Of a stretch of 64,000 nucleotides of DNA, positions 1-6,861 are shown one piece after another. The stretch is from Anaerolineae bacterium. Lineage in GTDB: Bacteria; Chloroflexota; Anaerolineae; 4572-78; J111. The notes beneath the pieces are model-generated. The model was not told the origin of the DNA. It was given only the letters and a program-made list of their open reading frames with translations, and made no database searches. Position numbers and translations under genes: made by a program. The stretch is from NCBI GenBank assembly GCA_023151115.1, contig JAKLJP010000007.1, positions 124,001 to 188,000 on the forward strand. The letters are read 5' to 3'. Every line of letters starts with the position of its first letter. The stretch's first letter is position 1.

Positions 1-30
1 AAATCTTGGAACTGCTATAAGGTAACACTT

Positions 31-891
31 ATGAGTTTCAATTTTTTGTCTATGATCTGGCTTGGTTTATCGGCGCTGGTGATGCTCACCGGCATCTCGA
101 CCTTTTTAGGCGCTGTGGCCGTGGCCGGCTGGTGGTTGGCCCGCTGGCTGGGGCTGCTCCCGGCTCACAACCGATTGAGCTTCACGGTTGAGCGGCTTCT
201 GGCTCACTTTCGGCAAAACAAGGCCTCGCCCCACCTGCGCAAGTGGTACACCTGGGAATTTCCCACCCGGCCCGGCCTCAGCCGCCGGCTGCCCGGCTCG
301 CGCTTTTTCACCGAGCTGTGGGTCAACCGGCAGCGCTATATTCATTACCAAGGGCGACCCCGCCAGTTGAGTCCCAACCACTTTGACGCTTACGTAACTC
401 TCTCGACGCCCGAAATCGAGACGCTGGCGGGCCAACTGGCGCAGTTGGGCCAGAACCAGCAGTTAAGCGCCTACGAGCAGTTGTGCAACACCCTGGCCTT
501 TGTTCAGCAAAACATCCGCTATACCGATGACCTCTGTTTGGAGACGGGCCGGTTGATTGAGTACCCCAAGTATCCCCTGGAAACCCTGGTGGAGAAAAAG
601 GGTGATTGTGAAGACCAATCTATTCTGGCGGCAGCCTTGCTGGCGGCGATGGGTTACGAGGTAGCCCTGCTGATCCTGCCCATTCACGTCGCCCTGGGTG
701 TGGCCGGTTTTGATAACCGGCCCGGCAGTCGAGTGGTTCACCCGGCCAACGGCGTGCGTTATCTCTATACCGAGACGACCGCACCCAACTGGCTCCCCGG
801 CGAAGTGCCCCTGGAATTTCGCGGCTATCTGTCCAGCGGTCAGTTTGAGGTGCTGCCGGTAAAATCAAACAATTCCCTCACCCGGCCGTGA
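31..891 (+). CDS. Membrane-anchored transglutaminase-like (papain-fold) protein
   Basis: The 286-residue protein begins with a hydrophobic segment (about residues 5-40), so it is probably tethered to the membrane. A transglutaminase-like catalytic core follows: the GDCEDQ motif places the nucleophilic Cys at residue 193, a His at 219 (IHVALGV) and an acidic Glu at 248 (YTETT) complete a plausible triad. This fold is used by bacterial peptidases and cross-linking enzymes; the substrate cannot be told from sequence. Only 30 bases of upstream DNA are in the window, including a weak AGG-type ribosome binding site. Its 3' end overlaps the convergent ABC-F gene by 52 bp. Family assignment is fairly sure; the exact reaction is not. 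Confidence 0.75.
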   Translation: MSFNFLSMIWLGLSALVMLTGISTFLGAVAVAGWWLARWLGLLPAHNRLSFTVERLLAHFRQNKASPHLRKWYTWEFPTRPGLSRRLPGSRFFTELWVNRQRYIHYQGRPRQLSPNHFDAYVTLSTPEIETLAGQLAQLGQNQQLSAYEQLCNTLAFVQQNIRYTDDLCLETGRLIEYPKYPLETLVEKKGDCEDQSILAAALLAAMGYEVALLILPIHVALGVAGFDNRPGSRVVHPANGVRYLYTETTAPNWLPGEVPLEFRGYLSSGQFEVLPVKSNNSLTRP

Positions 892-2498
892 CGCATTTCC
901 CATACATTTGTCGCCACCCGGCTGATGAAAGCCCGGTCGTGGACGACGGCCAGAATCGTGCCGGGGAACTGGTTGAGCGCCGTTTCAAACCGCTCGCGGC
1001 TGGGGATGTCGAGGTGGTTGACCGGCTCATCCAGCAGCAAAAAGTTGCAGCCCTGGGCCACCAGCAGCGCCAGCATCAGCCGCGCCCGCTCGCCGTAGCT
1101 GAGGCTGCCAACCGGAATGAAAGCATCATCCCCGGCGAAGAGAAAGAAGTGCAGAAAGCTGCGGGTTTCGGTTTGGTCCATATTGACCGCCACCGCCCGG
1201 ATGGTCTCGTAGGGCGTGCTGGCCGGGTCGAGCTGTTCCTGTTCCTGGGCAAAATAGCCCAATTTGACCCCCGCGCCCAGGCGAATCTGGCCGGTTGTCG
1301 GCTCCAATTCCCCGGTGATGAGCCGCAGCAGGGTGGTTTTACCTTCGCCGTTGGGGCCGATGAGAGCGACCCGCTGACCGTGAGTCAAGGTTTGACTCAC
1401 TTCGCTAAACAACCGCCGCCCATCGAAGGCCATGCCGACATTTTCCAAGCTCAACACCCGGCGTGCGCCAGCGTCATCATTGGCCAGATCCAGTTTCATT
1501 TGCCAGTGACGGTCTGGTTTAGCCACCCGCTCCTCTGACTCCAAAAGCCGTTGTAACCGTCGCTCCCGCGCCTTTGCCTTTTTAGCAACCTTCTTGGCTA
1601 GCCGACGGGTATGGTCGTTTGTGGTAGCCCGTTCGGTATTTCGGGCCTGTTCCTTCGTGCGCTGGACATCGGCCTGCAGGCGTTGGATCTCAGCTTGCTG
1701 ATCCTTCCATGTTCCCCATTGCTTTTCTAACGCCCACGCTTTTGCTAAGGCATAATCGTCATAATTGCCGGTATATTCGGCCAGCCTGTGTGTCACTGGA
1801 TCCAACTCCAAAATGCGCGAGACCATGTGATCCAGAAAAGTTCGGTCGTGCGAGACAATCAGGACCGTGCCGTCATAACGCTCCAGCCAACCTTCCAGCC
1901 AGATGAGAGCATCCAAATCCAGGTGGTTGGTCGGCTCGTCGAGCAAAAGCAGGCGCGGCTGCTGGATGAGCAGACCGGCCAGCCCTAGCCGGGTTTTCTG
2001 CCCACCGCTCAGTCGTTCCACCGGCAGGTCACGCGGAATATCGGCCAGGTTGAGGCCGGCCAGAATGGCTTCCAGCCGGGGTTCCAGTTCGTAGCCGCCC
2101 GCGGCCTCGAAACGGGCTTCGGCTTCGGTGTAGGCAGTGGTTGAGGCGGTCAGTTCGACAGGGGTGAGCGCGGCGGCCATCGCAGCGGCGGCCTGCTGCA
2201 TCTCGGCCCAGGCCCGGCTGTGTTCGGCAGTAACGCGGGCGAGACTCTGCTGCATTGTTTCGCCCGGCTCAAACACCAACGCCTGGGTCAGATAACCGAC
2301 CGACAGTCCCGGCGGGTCGAAGCGGACCTGGCCGCTGTCAGGTGACTCCAGCCCCGTGATAATCCGCAGTAGGGTTGTTTTGCCGCTGCCGTTCGGCCCC
2401 ACCAGGCCCACCCGCTCACCCGAATTGACGATAAAAGAAATATCGGTCAGGATGGTCTCCGGGCCGTAACTTTTGGATATGTTTGAGATATGAAGCAT
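840..2498 (-). CDS. ABC-F family ATPase
   Basis: This 552-residue protein has two ABC nucleotide-binding domains in one chain and no membrane segments, the hallmark of ABC-F translation factors. Walker A motifs are GPNGSGKTT (from residue 34) and GPNGEGKTT in the second half; signature motifs are LSGGQKTRL and LSYGERARL; Walker B motifs are LLLDEPTNHLD and LLLDEPVNHLD. A basic, helical linker of about 80 residues rich in K/R/E joins them, as in proteins that reach into the ribosomal E site. Members either tune translation or protect ribosomes from antibiotics. It is the last gene of a tight three-gene operon (26-nt gap to the reductase gene). Whether it is a resistance-type member cannot be decided from sequence alone. 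Confidence 0.9.
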   Translation of the reverse strand: MLHISNISKSYGPETILTDISFIVNSGERVGLVGPNGSGKTTLLRIITGLESPDSGQVRFDPPGLSVGYLTQALVFEPGETMQQSLARVTAEHSRAWAEMQQAAAAMAAALTPVELTASTTAYTEAEARFEAAGGYELEPRLEAILAGLNLADIPRDLPVERLSGGQKTRLGLAGLLIQQPRLLLLDEPTNHLDLDALIWLEGWLERYDGTVLIVSHDRTFLDHMVSRILELDPVTHRLAEYTGNYDDYALAKAWALEKQWGTWKDQQAEIQRLQADVQRTKEQARNTERATTNDHTRRLAKKVAKKAKARERRLQRLLESEERVAKPDRHWQMKLDLANDDAGARRVLSLENVGMAFDGRRLFSEVSQTLTHGQRVALIGPNGEGKTTLLRLITGELEPTTGQIRLGAGVKLGYFAQEQEQLDPASTPYETIRAVAVNMDQTETRSFLHFFLFAGDDAFIPVGSLSYGERARLMLALLVAQGCNFLLLDEPVNHLDIPSRERFETALNQFPGTILAVVHDRAFISRVATNVWEMRHGRVRELFDFTGSTSN

Positions 2499-2524
2499 AG
2501 TCGCTCCTAAATTCTTAAAAACTG

Positions 2525-3070
2525 CTATGAATAATTCAACTTATAGGTTAACAACAGTACCCCGCTCTGATAGGTCTTGGAGTCAACCAGGGACAAGGCT
2601 ACTTTTTTGGTACTTTGCCCAAAAAGCCTGACCCCGCTGCCGTAGATGATCGGGTTAAGCTTGATTTTTAACTCGTCAATCAATTCATGCTCCAGCAGAA
2701 AAGCGGCAAAAGCACCGCCGCCACACAGGTAAATATCCGTGCCCTCACCTTGCTTTAACTGTTTGACAAAATCCAGTTGATTCTCGGCAATGATTTCAAG
2801 CTGCTGATCCGGCTCGGAGTCAAAACGGAGGGTTCTGGAGAAGATATAATTCTTCATCCAGGGATAGCCGGTCTGCCCCGGCTGGAGTCCGCCGAATTTT
2901 ATACCCCATTCATAGGTGGTTCGACCCATCAGGACAGTATTGTAAGCTTTGAGGCTTTCGATATAGTCGGTTACATGCTCCCCTTCAGCCAAAAACCCTT
3001 CAATAGAGCCATCCTCGTGCGAAATATAATTGTCGAGCGTGGTGGCGACATGATAACTCAGCTTTCTCAT
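2525..3070 (-). CDS. RibD C-terminal / DHFR-like reductase family protein
   Basis: The 181-residue protein matches the dihydrofolate-reductase-like family typified by YwjB/YyaP and the RibD C-terminal domain. Visible family features are the N-terminal strand with VATTLDNYIS, the VLMGRTTYE segment that binds the pyridine nucleotide, the hydrophobic YIFSRTL strand, and the YLCGGGAFAAFLL glycine-rich turn near residue 118. These proteins bind NADPH; most have no known substrate. It sits 28 nt after the acetyltransferase gene and 26 nt before the ABC-F gene on the same strand, so it is probably co-transcribed. A GAAAGGA-type ribosome binding site lies just upstream of the ATG. Confidence 0.82.
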   Translation of the reverse strand: MRKLSYHVATTLDNYISHEDGSIEGFLAEGEHVTDYIESLKAYNTVLMGRTTYEWGIKFGGLQPGQTGYPWMKNYIFSRTLRFDSEPDQQLEIIAENQLDFVKQLKQGEGTDIYLCGGGAFAAFLLEHELIDELKIKLNPIIYGSGVRLFGQSTKKVALSLVDSKTYQSGVLLLTYKLNYS

Positions 3071-3098
3071 TTTGATTTTCCTTTCGATCTCTCTAATT

Positions 3099-4454
3099 TT
3101 AGCCCAGCGGGAAGACCAGGGAGACCCGCTTGGGAAACAATGCCTTGAGCAGCAAGGCCGGTTCTTCGTCGGCGTAGCAATCAGGGAAGGCGTAGCACAA
3201 TTCGTCCAGGGAGCGGTGGCCGAAGAGAAGCTGCAAGAAAACTAGCGGTGGAAATTCTGCGCCGTCCCAGTGGTGGTCGCTGTCGGGCGGGGACCAATGG
3301 ACCGCTTCAACCAGGCGTCCCTGCTCAAAGGCCAGGCGCAGACCATCCCGGAAGAAACTGATTTTTAGTTCGCCGCTGTAGCCGCTCATCACCGAGCCGG
3401 CCAGCCGTTTTTCCAGGACCGGAGCGATGTGCCGGATAAAACCGGGCAGGTCGGCCACGCGGATATACCAGGCATACGGTTTTTGGAACGGCCCCAGTTT
3501 GGCGGCCAGGGTTTCGTAAACCGGATGCTCCAGGCCCAAAGAAAAGCGCAGGGTGGTTATTGGCTTTGGCTCAATCCCGGCCTGGGGCTGATAAGCCTGG
3601 GCTTGCATTTTCAAAGCGCGGGTTACGGTGGGGAGCACCGCGTGGAGCGAGATGCCTTCGGCCACCACGACTTCCCACACGATTAGCCGCTCATGCCAGG
3701 GATGGGCCGAAGTCGAATAATAACCGATGACCCGACCCTCAGAATCGAGAATGCAGTTAACACAAAGTTTTTGAATCGAGTCCTGGCTGTGCCCATTCAA
3801 ATCGTAATGCCAGCGATTTTCGTCAATCTGGGTAGTGACCAGCCTGCCGGCACATTGGCGCTCGTAGAGTTCCATCAAAATCGGGATGTCGGCTGCGTTG
3901 GCGGGACGAATCTGGAACGGCTCAGACTCACCATCTTTCAAACCCGGCACATCTGTCAGGTTCAAGTGACGCGCTCCCCCCAGCGGCAGCGCATATTCAT
4001 AGCCAAACTGGCGATAGAACCAGGCAATGCCGGTAATCCCTTGAACCTGGTGCCCCCGTGCTGCGCTCAAGGCATGAATCACTTCAAAAATAGTCCGCAC
4101 CAAGCCCCGGCGGCGATAGGCCGGCTCGGTTACAACCAATTCGGGCCGCCCCACCCCAAAAGGAATATCCTCATAACGCCAGAGTTGGGGGATAAGGACG
4201 ATTGAACTGACAATTTGCCCCGTATGCGTATCTTCGACGACAATAAAATCCTCGGCGGTGGTGGTGGGATGACGGCCCGACATCAGGTCTCTGGTCCAAT
4301 CCGCCAATATTTGGGGCGACTCGTCCGGGTCCGCCAGGATGCGACCGTTCAAATTAGCCACAGCCTCTGTATCGGCAGAAGCGGCCCGCCGGAGAAGCAG
4401 CCCATCGCCCAGGGGACGAGGTAAACTTAAAACGTTATTTAATGAGGTCATCAC
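3099..4454 (-). CDS. Eis-like GNAT N-acetyltransferase with C-terminal SCP2-like domain
   Basis: This 451-residue protein has the three-part layout of Eis-type enzymes: an N-terminal GNAT domain (about residues 20-160, with RRRGLVRTIFE matching the R/Q-x-x-G-x-G/A acetyl-CoA loop), a second GNAT-like region, and a C-terminal sterol-carrier-like domain (about 340-451). Eis proteins acetylate amines, including aminoglycosides, but many homologues have other unknown substrates. Start: two adjacent ATG codons (4454/4451). It is the first gene of an operon with the reductase and the ABC-F ATPase. Upstream lie a palindromic repeat, two terminators and a short leader ORF, which suggests transcription attenuation. 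Function in antibiotic modification is inference. Confidence 0.8.
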   Translation of the reverse strand: MMTSLNNVLSLPRPLGDGLLLRRAASADTEAVANLNGRILADPDESPQILADWTRDLMSGRHPTTTAEDFIVVEDTHTGQIVSSIVLIPQLWRYEDIPFGVGRPELVVTEPAYRRRGLVRTIFEVIHALSAARGHQVQGITGIAWFYRQFGYEYALPLGGARHLNLTDVPGLKDGESEPFQIRPANAADIPILMELYERQCAGRLVTTQIDENRWHYDLNGHSQDSIQKLCVNCILDSEGRVIGYYSTSAHPWHERLIVWEVVVAEGISLHAVLPTVTRALKMQAQAYQPQAGIEPKPITTLRFSLGLEHPVYETLAAKLGPFQKPYAWYIRVADLPGFIRHIAPVLEKRLAGSVMSGYSGELKISFFRDGLRLAFEQGRLVEAVHWSPPDSDHHWDGAEFPPLVFLQLLFGHRSLDELCYAFPDCYADEEPALLLKALFPKRVSLVFPLG

Positions 4455-4491
4455 AAATCTCCCAATTTTTGATAGAGTTTCTGATCAAGCC

Positions 4492-4599
4492 CATGTCATT
4501 TCGAGACCGAAGGTCGAGAAATCCCCAGAGCGCAAGATGTAAAGATAAGGTATCGGGGATTTCTCCCTGCGGTCGAAATGACATGGCTGAGTAATTACG
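4492..4599. repeat. Palindromic MITE-like repeat, family A, copy 1
   Basis: A perfect 13-bp inverted repeat, CATGTCATTTCGA at 4492 and its complement ending at 4585, encloses two further complementary pieces (GAGAAATCC and GGATTTCTC). The right flank CTGAGTAATTAC matches the outer terminal repeat of other copies (32797, 52679, 54627); the left outer arm is degraded. It lies between the leader terminators and the acetyltransferase start codon. Confidence 0.85.
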
Positions 4600-4612
4600 T
4601 TTCAGAAGTAAC

Positions 4613-4638
4613 AAAAAAGCCGCGAACTCTTTCGCGGC
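4613..4638 (-). terminator. Rho-independent terminator (second of two)
   Basis: Read on the minus strand, GCCGCGAA / TTCGCGGC forms an 8-bp stem with a short loop followed by six U. It lies about 45 nt after the first terminator and has nearly the same stem sequence. A third hairpin (GGGATGC...GCATCACCCC) lies between the two. Confidence 0.75.
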
Positions 4639-4683
4639 TTGGATCGGGGTGATGCTTTTGGAAAAGCAGCATCCCTGGCGGAG

Positions 4684-4724
4684 AAAAAAATAAAAAGCCG
4701 CGAGAGGTAGCGCGCTCGCGGCTC
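4684..4724 (-). terminator. Rho-independent terminator (first of two) after a short leader ORF
   Basis: On the minus strand, GCCGCGAG (4722-4715) pairs with CTCGCGGC (4704-4697), followed by a T-rich tract of 14 nt with one interruption. It starts 22 nt after the stop codon of the 28-residue ORF, the spacing expected of an attenuator. Confidence 0.75.
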
Positions 4725-4745
4725 GATAGTTAATTCAAAGCTAAC

Positions 4746-4832
4746 TCAGGAGTCAATAGGCGCACTACGGCAAGGCATAGGGGCAAAACCGCCTCTATTA
4801 GCCAAGATAATCGTAGCCGCCGTCATGAACAT
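4746..4832 (-). CDS. Candidate 28-residue leader peptide or small protein
   Basis: The ORF reads MFMTAATIILANRGG..., with Cys and Arg near the end (PMPCRS), and stops in TGA at 4746. A GAGAGG ribosome binding site sits 8 nt before the ATG. A consensus promoter lies about 90 nt upstream and an intrinsic terminator begins just after the stop. This order (promoter, 5' UTR with a 10-bp inverted repeat, short ORF, terminator, structural genes) is that of a translation-coupled attenuator. No run of a single amino acid codon is evident, so control by one amino acid is not obvious; stalling by a ribosome-targeting compound is a possibility, since the downstream operon includes an ABC-F ATPase and an Eis-like enzyme. 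It could instead be a free-standing small protein. Confidence 0.45.
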   Translation of the reverse strand: MFMTAATIILANRGGFAPMPCRSAPIDS

Positions 4833-4929
4833 GGAATGCGCCTCTCCGTTTGAGTCAGTTATCAGTGGTTAGTAATCAGTGGCCAGTGAACAGTTAAACT
4901 GATGACTGTTCACTAGTTACTGTGCGGCC

Positions 4930-4959
4930 ATTATACCCTGAGTTGCCGGATTTTGTCAA
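4930..4959 (-). promoter_or_regulatory. Sigma70-type promoter for the leader/acetyltransferase operon
   Basis: On the minus strand, TTGACA (4959-4954) and TATAAT (4935-4930) are separated by 18 bp; both hexamers are perfect matches to consensus. Transcription would start near 4923, giving a leader of about 90 nt before the 28-codon ORF. It lies just past the 3' end of the M50-like gene. Confidence 0.8.
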
Positions 4960-4984
4960 TCATCTTTTTGTTGTATTTGGCGGT

Positions 4985-5749
4985 CTAGCGGTTGTACTGT
5001 ACCTGCCGGCCCAGCATCCAGGTAAAAATGGTTTCGACGCCGGCAATGAGCAGGACGAAGAAGATATCTATGACAAGGGTAATGACAAAGGCAGAGAGGA
5101 GATAGGCCATCAGAGTCAAGCCGAAATTTTGCAGTTCCAGAGGCATAGTGGGGTTGAGGCCCAGCCCCAGGGCCAACCCCAGGGTCAAACCCAAATAGAT
5201 GAGGACCGTTCGCCACGACTCCCGGTCAGAGGCGCTGGGCAACATCGCATTGGAAATGGCAAAAATAAGGTACAGCCAGAGCCAAACATCGGGAACAAGC
5301 AGGAGCCGGGCCACCGCTTCGATAATCTGTTCCACATCGCCACTGTTAAAAGCGGTCCCCAGCCGACCCAAGTTCAACAAACCCTGCCCAATCAACAACA
5401 CTGCCAGGGTGCCAAAAATCAAGGGGGCCAGGCCAATCAAGCTGTGGCGGAAAGGGTCGCTCAGTTCCACCTGCACCGACCCCATCTGTAGTTCGCCGCC
5501 TTTTTTCATTTGCGGCCAGAGGGAAAACCGGCCGGTTTTGACCCCCAACAAAAATGCTGTGAGCCAGTGACTCAGCTCGTGCAGTAGTGTACCGGGCAAA
5601 AACAGCACCCAAAAGAGCCACATCGCCACCCGCGGGTTGCCGGTGAGCAGAAAAGCAACCCCCTGAACGTGGGCCGTTATCCAGCGTTTCAGGGGGTACA
5701 TTAAGAGAAAGGATACAATGAGCCAGAAAAGAATAGACCAACCGGACAT
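4985..5749 (-). CDS. Multi-pass membrane protein with HELSH motif, M50-like metalloprotease
   Basis: The 254-residue protein is strongly hydrophobic with about six membrane segments. Residues 57-61 are HELSH, an HExxH zinc-binding motif inside a membrane helix, as in site-2-protease relatives. The following WLTAFLLGVKTGRFSLWPQ stretch resembles the segment after the zinc motif in M50-like proteins. The usual third ligand motif (NxxPxxxLDG) is not clear; LLVPDVW near residue 157 may supply an Asp. It could therefore be a protease or an inactive relative. The start at 5749 is followed directly by a hydrophobic segment. The gene lies downstream of, and in the same direction as, tpiA. Confidence 0.6.
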   Translation of the reverse strand: MSGWSILFWLIVSFLLMYPLKRWITAHVQGVAFLLTGNPRVAMWLFWVLFLPGTLLHELSHWLTAFLLGVKTGRFSLWPQMKKGGELQMGSVQVELSDPFRHSLIGLAPLIFGTLAVLLIGQGLLNLGRLGTAFNSGDVEQIIEAVARLLLVPDVWLWLYLIFAISNAMLPSASDRESWRTVLIYLGLTLGLALGLGLNPTMPLELQNFGLTLMAYLLSAFVITLVIDIFFVLLIAGVETIFTWMLGRQVQYNR

Positions 5750-5759
5750 GAAAGTAAGA

Positions 5760-5795
5760 GAGATTGGAGATTAATTCATTCCAATCTCCAATCTC
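5760..5795. repeat. Short palindrome between tpiA and the M50-like gene
   Basis: GAGATTGGAGATT at 5760-5772 and its exact complement at 5783-5795 form a 13-bp inverted repeat with a 10-nt loop. There is no U tract, so it is not a typical terminator. It resembles the GAAGATAGA-type palindromic sequences seen near and inside uvrC. Confidence 0.7.
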
Positions 5796-5807
5796 TAATC
5801 TCCGCTT

Positions 5808-6578
5808 TTATCCTCTAACCTTCACCAAAGCCCCTTTGACCAGGGCCACAAAACTTTCTGTTTTTAAGCTGGCCCCGCCGACCAGCGCGCCGTCAATATC
5901 GGGTTGGGACATGTAGGCTTCGACATTATCGGGCTTGACGCTGCCGCCGTACTGAATGCGGATCTGTTGGGCAACATCTTCATTATACATCTCGGCAATA
6001 GCGCCCCGAATGCTCAAGCCGATGATACTGTTGGCAGTGGCCGGGTCGGCGTTTTTGCCGGTGCCGATAGCCCAGATGGGTTCATAGGCCACGATGACTC
6101 TGGCCGCATCTTCGGCAGAGAGGCCGGCAAAGGCGGCTTTGACCTGCCCACCCACAAAGGCAGCTGTTTCGCCCGCTTCATTTTGGGCCAAATTTTCGCC
6201 AACACAGACAATCGGGATGAGGTGATGGGTCAACGCGGCTTTGATTTTTTTATTGACCCCCTCATCCGTTTCACCAAAAAATTGGCGGCGCTCGGAGTGG
6301 CCGAGAATCACATAATCACACAACCCATCCAGCATCAGCGGTGAGATTTCGCCGGTAAAGGCTCCTTGCTCCTCCCAATACATATTTTGCGCCCCCAGAC
6401 CAAGCTTACTTGCAGCAATCACCCCCTCGACTGCGCCTAAAGCGGTAAAGGGTGGGCAGAGCACAATATCTACCCCGTTTATATCAACAGTAGCCTCACG
6501 AATTTCATGGGCCAACTGCACCGCCTCGGCCAGAGTCTTGTGCATCTTCCAGTTTCCGGCAATAATGGGTGTTCGCAT
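5808..6578 (-). CDS. tpiA: Triosephosphate isomerase
   Basis: This is the glycolytic enzyme that interconverts dihydroxyacetone phosphate and glyceraldehyde 3-phosphate in the cytoplasm. Hallmarks are GNWKMH with catalytic Lys 11, LGHSERR with the electrophilic His, the VAYEPIWAIGTGK motif carrying the catalytic Glu and loop 6, and the phosphate-binding YGGSV and GALVGGASL loops. From the ATG at 6578 the protein is 256 residues, the normal family length. An upstream extension to 6641 is open but encodes part of a dispersed repeat; AAGGAGAT, placed properly before 6578, supports the shorter form. Confidence 0.97.
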   Translation of the reverse strand: MRTPIIAGNWKMHKTLAEAVQLAHEIREATVDINGVDIVLCPPFTALGAVEGVIAASKLGLGAQNMYWEEQGAFTGEISPLMLDGLCDYVILGHSERRQFFGETDEGVNKKIKAALTHHLIPIVCVGENLAQNEAGETAAFVGGQVKAAFAGLSAEDAARVIVAYEPIWAIGTGKNADPATANSIIGLSIRGAIAEMYNEDVAQQIRIQYGGSVKPDNVEAYMSQPDIDGALVGGASLKTESFVALVKGALVKVRG

Positions 6579-6610
6579 GTTTAAAATTATCTCCTTGATT
6601 AACTTAGCGC

Positions 6611-6690
6611 GTAACACAGCAACAAGGTCGCAGGGTGGCAATGCGCAACCTGATTATACTACGACTTTGCGACTGGCTACTCTATTGCTA
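6611..6690. repeat. Palindromic repeat, family B (GTCGCAGGGT type), degenerate copy
   Basis: AAGGTCGCAGGGTGGCAA on the left and an imperfect complement around GACTTTGCGACTGGCTAC on the right form a degenerate palindrome. A better copy lies at 51823-51886 between two ABC transporter genes. Both read into upstream protein extensions starting MPPCDL, which are artefacts of the repeat. Confidence 0.6.
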
Positions 6691-6749
6691 TCTTACCACA
6701 TTCGGGGGCGCTTGGCAATGATAAAAAAGGAGTAGGAAGTAAGGAGTAG

Positions 6750-6856
6750 GGAGCAGGGGAAGAAGATAGAGGATTGAAGATAGTTTCTTGCTATGCTTCT
6801 CGCCTATCTTCTATCTTCTATCTACCATCTTCTTTCCCTACCATCTTCTTTCCGCT
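6750..6856. repeat. Low-complexity GAAGATAGA / TCTATCTTC repeat block
   Basis: The block holds imperfect complementary runs: GAAGATAGAGGATTGAAGAT on the left and several CTATCTTCTATCTTC units on the right. Similar sequence occurs in frame inside uvrC around 7300-7345. It lies between tpiA and uvrC and contains no gene. Confidence 0.65.
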
Positions 6857-6861
6857 CCCGT

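Noticed and set aside
5808..6641. Longer start for tpiA at 6641
   Set aside because: The extra 21 residues are encoded by a dispersed repeat and the ribosome binding site supports 6578.
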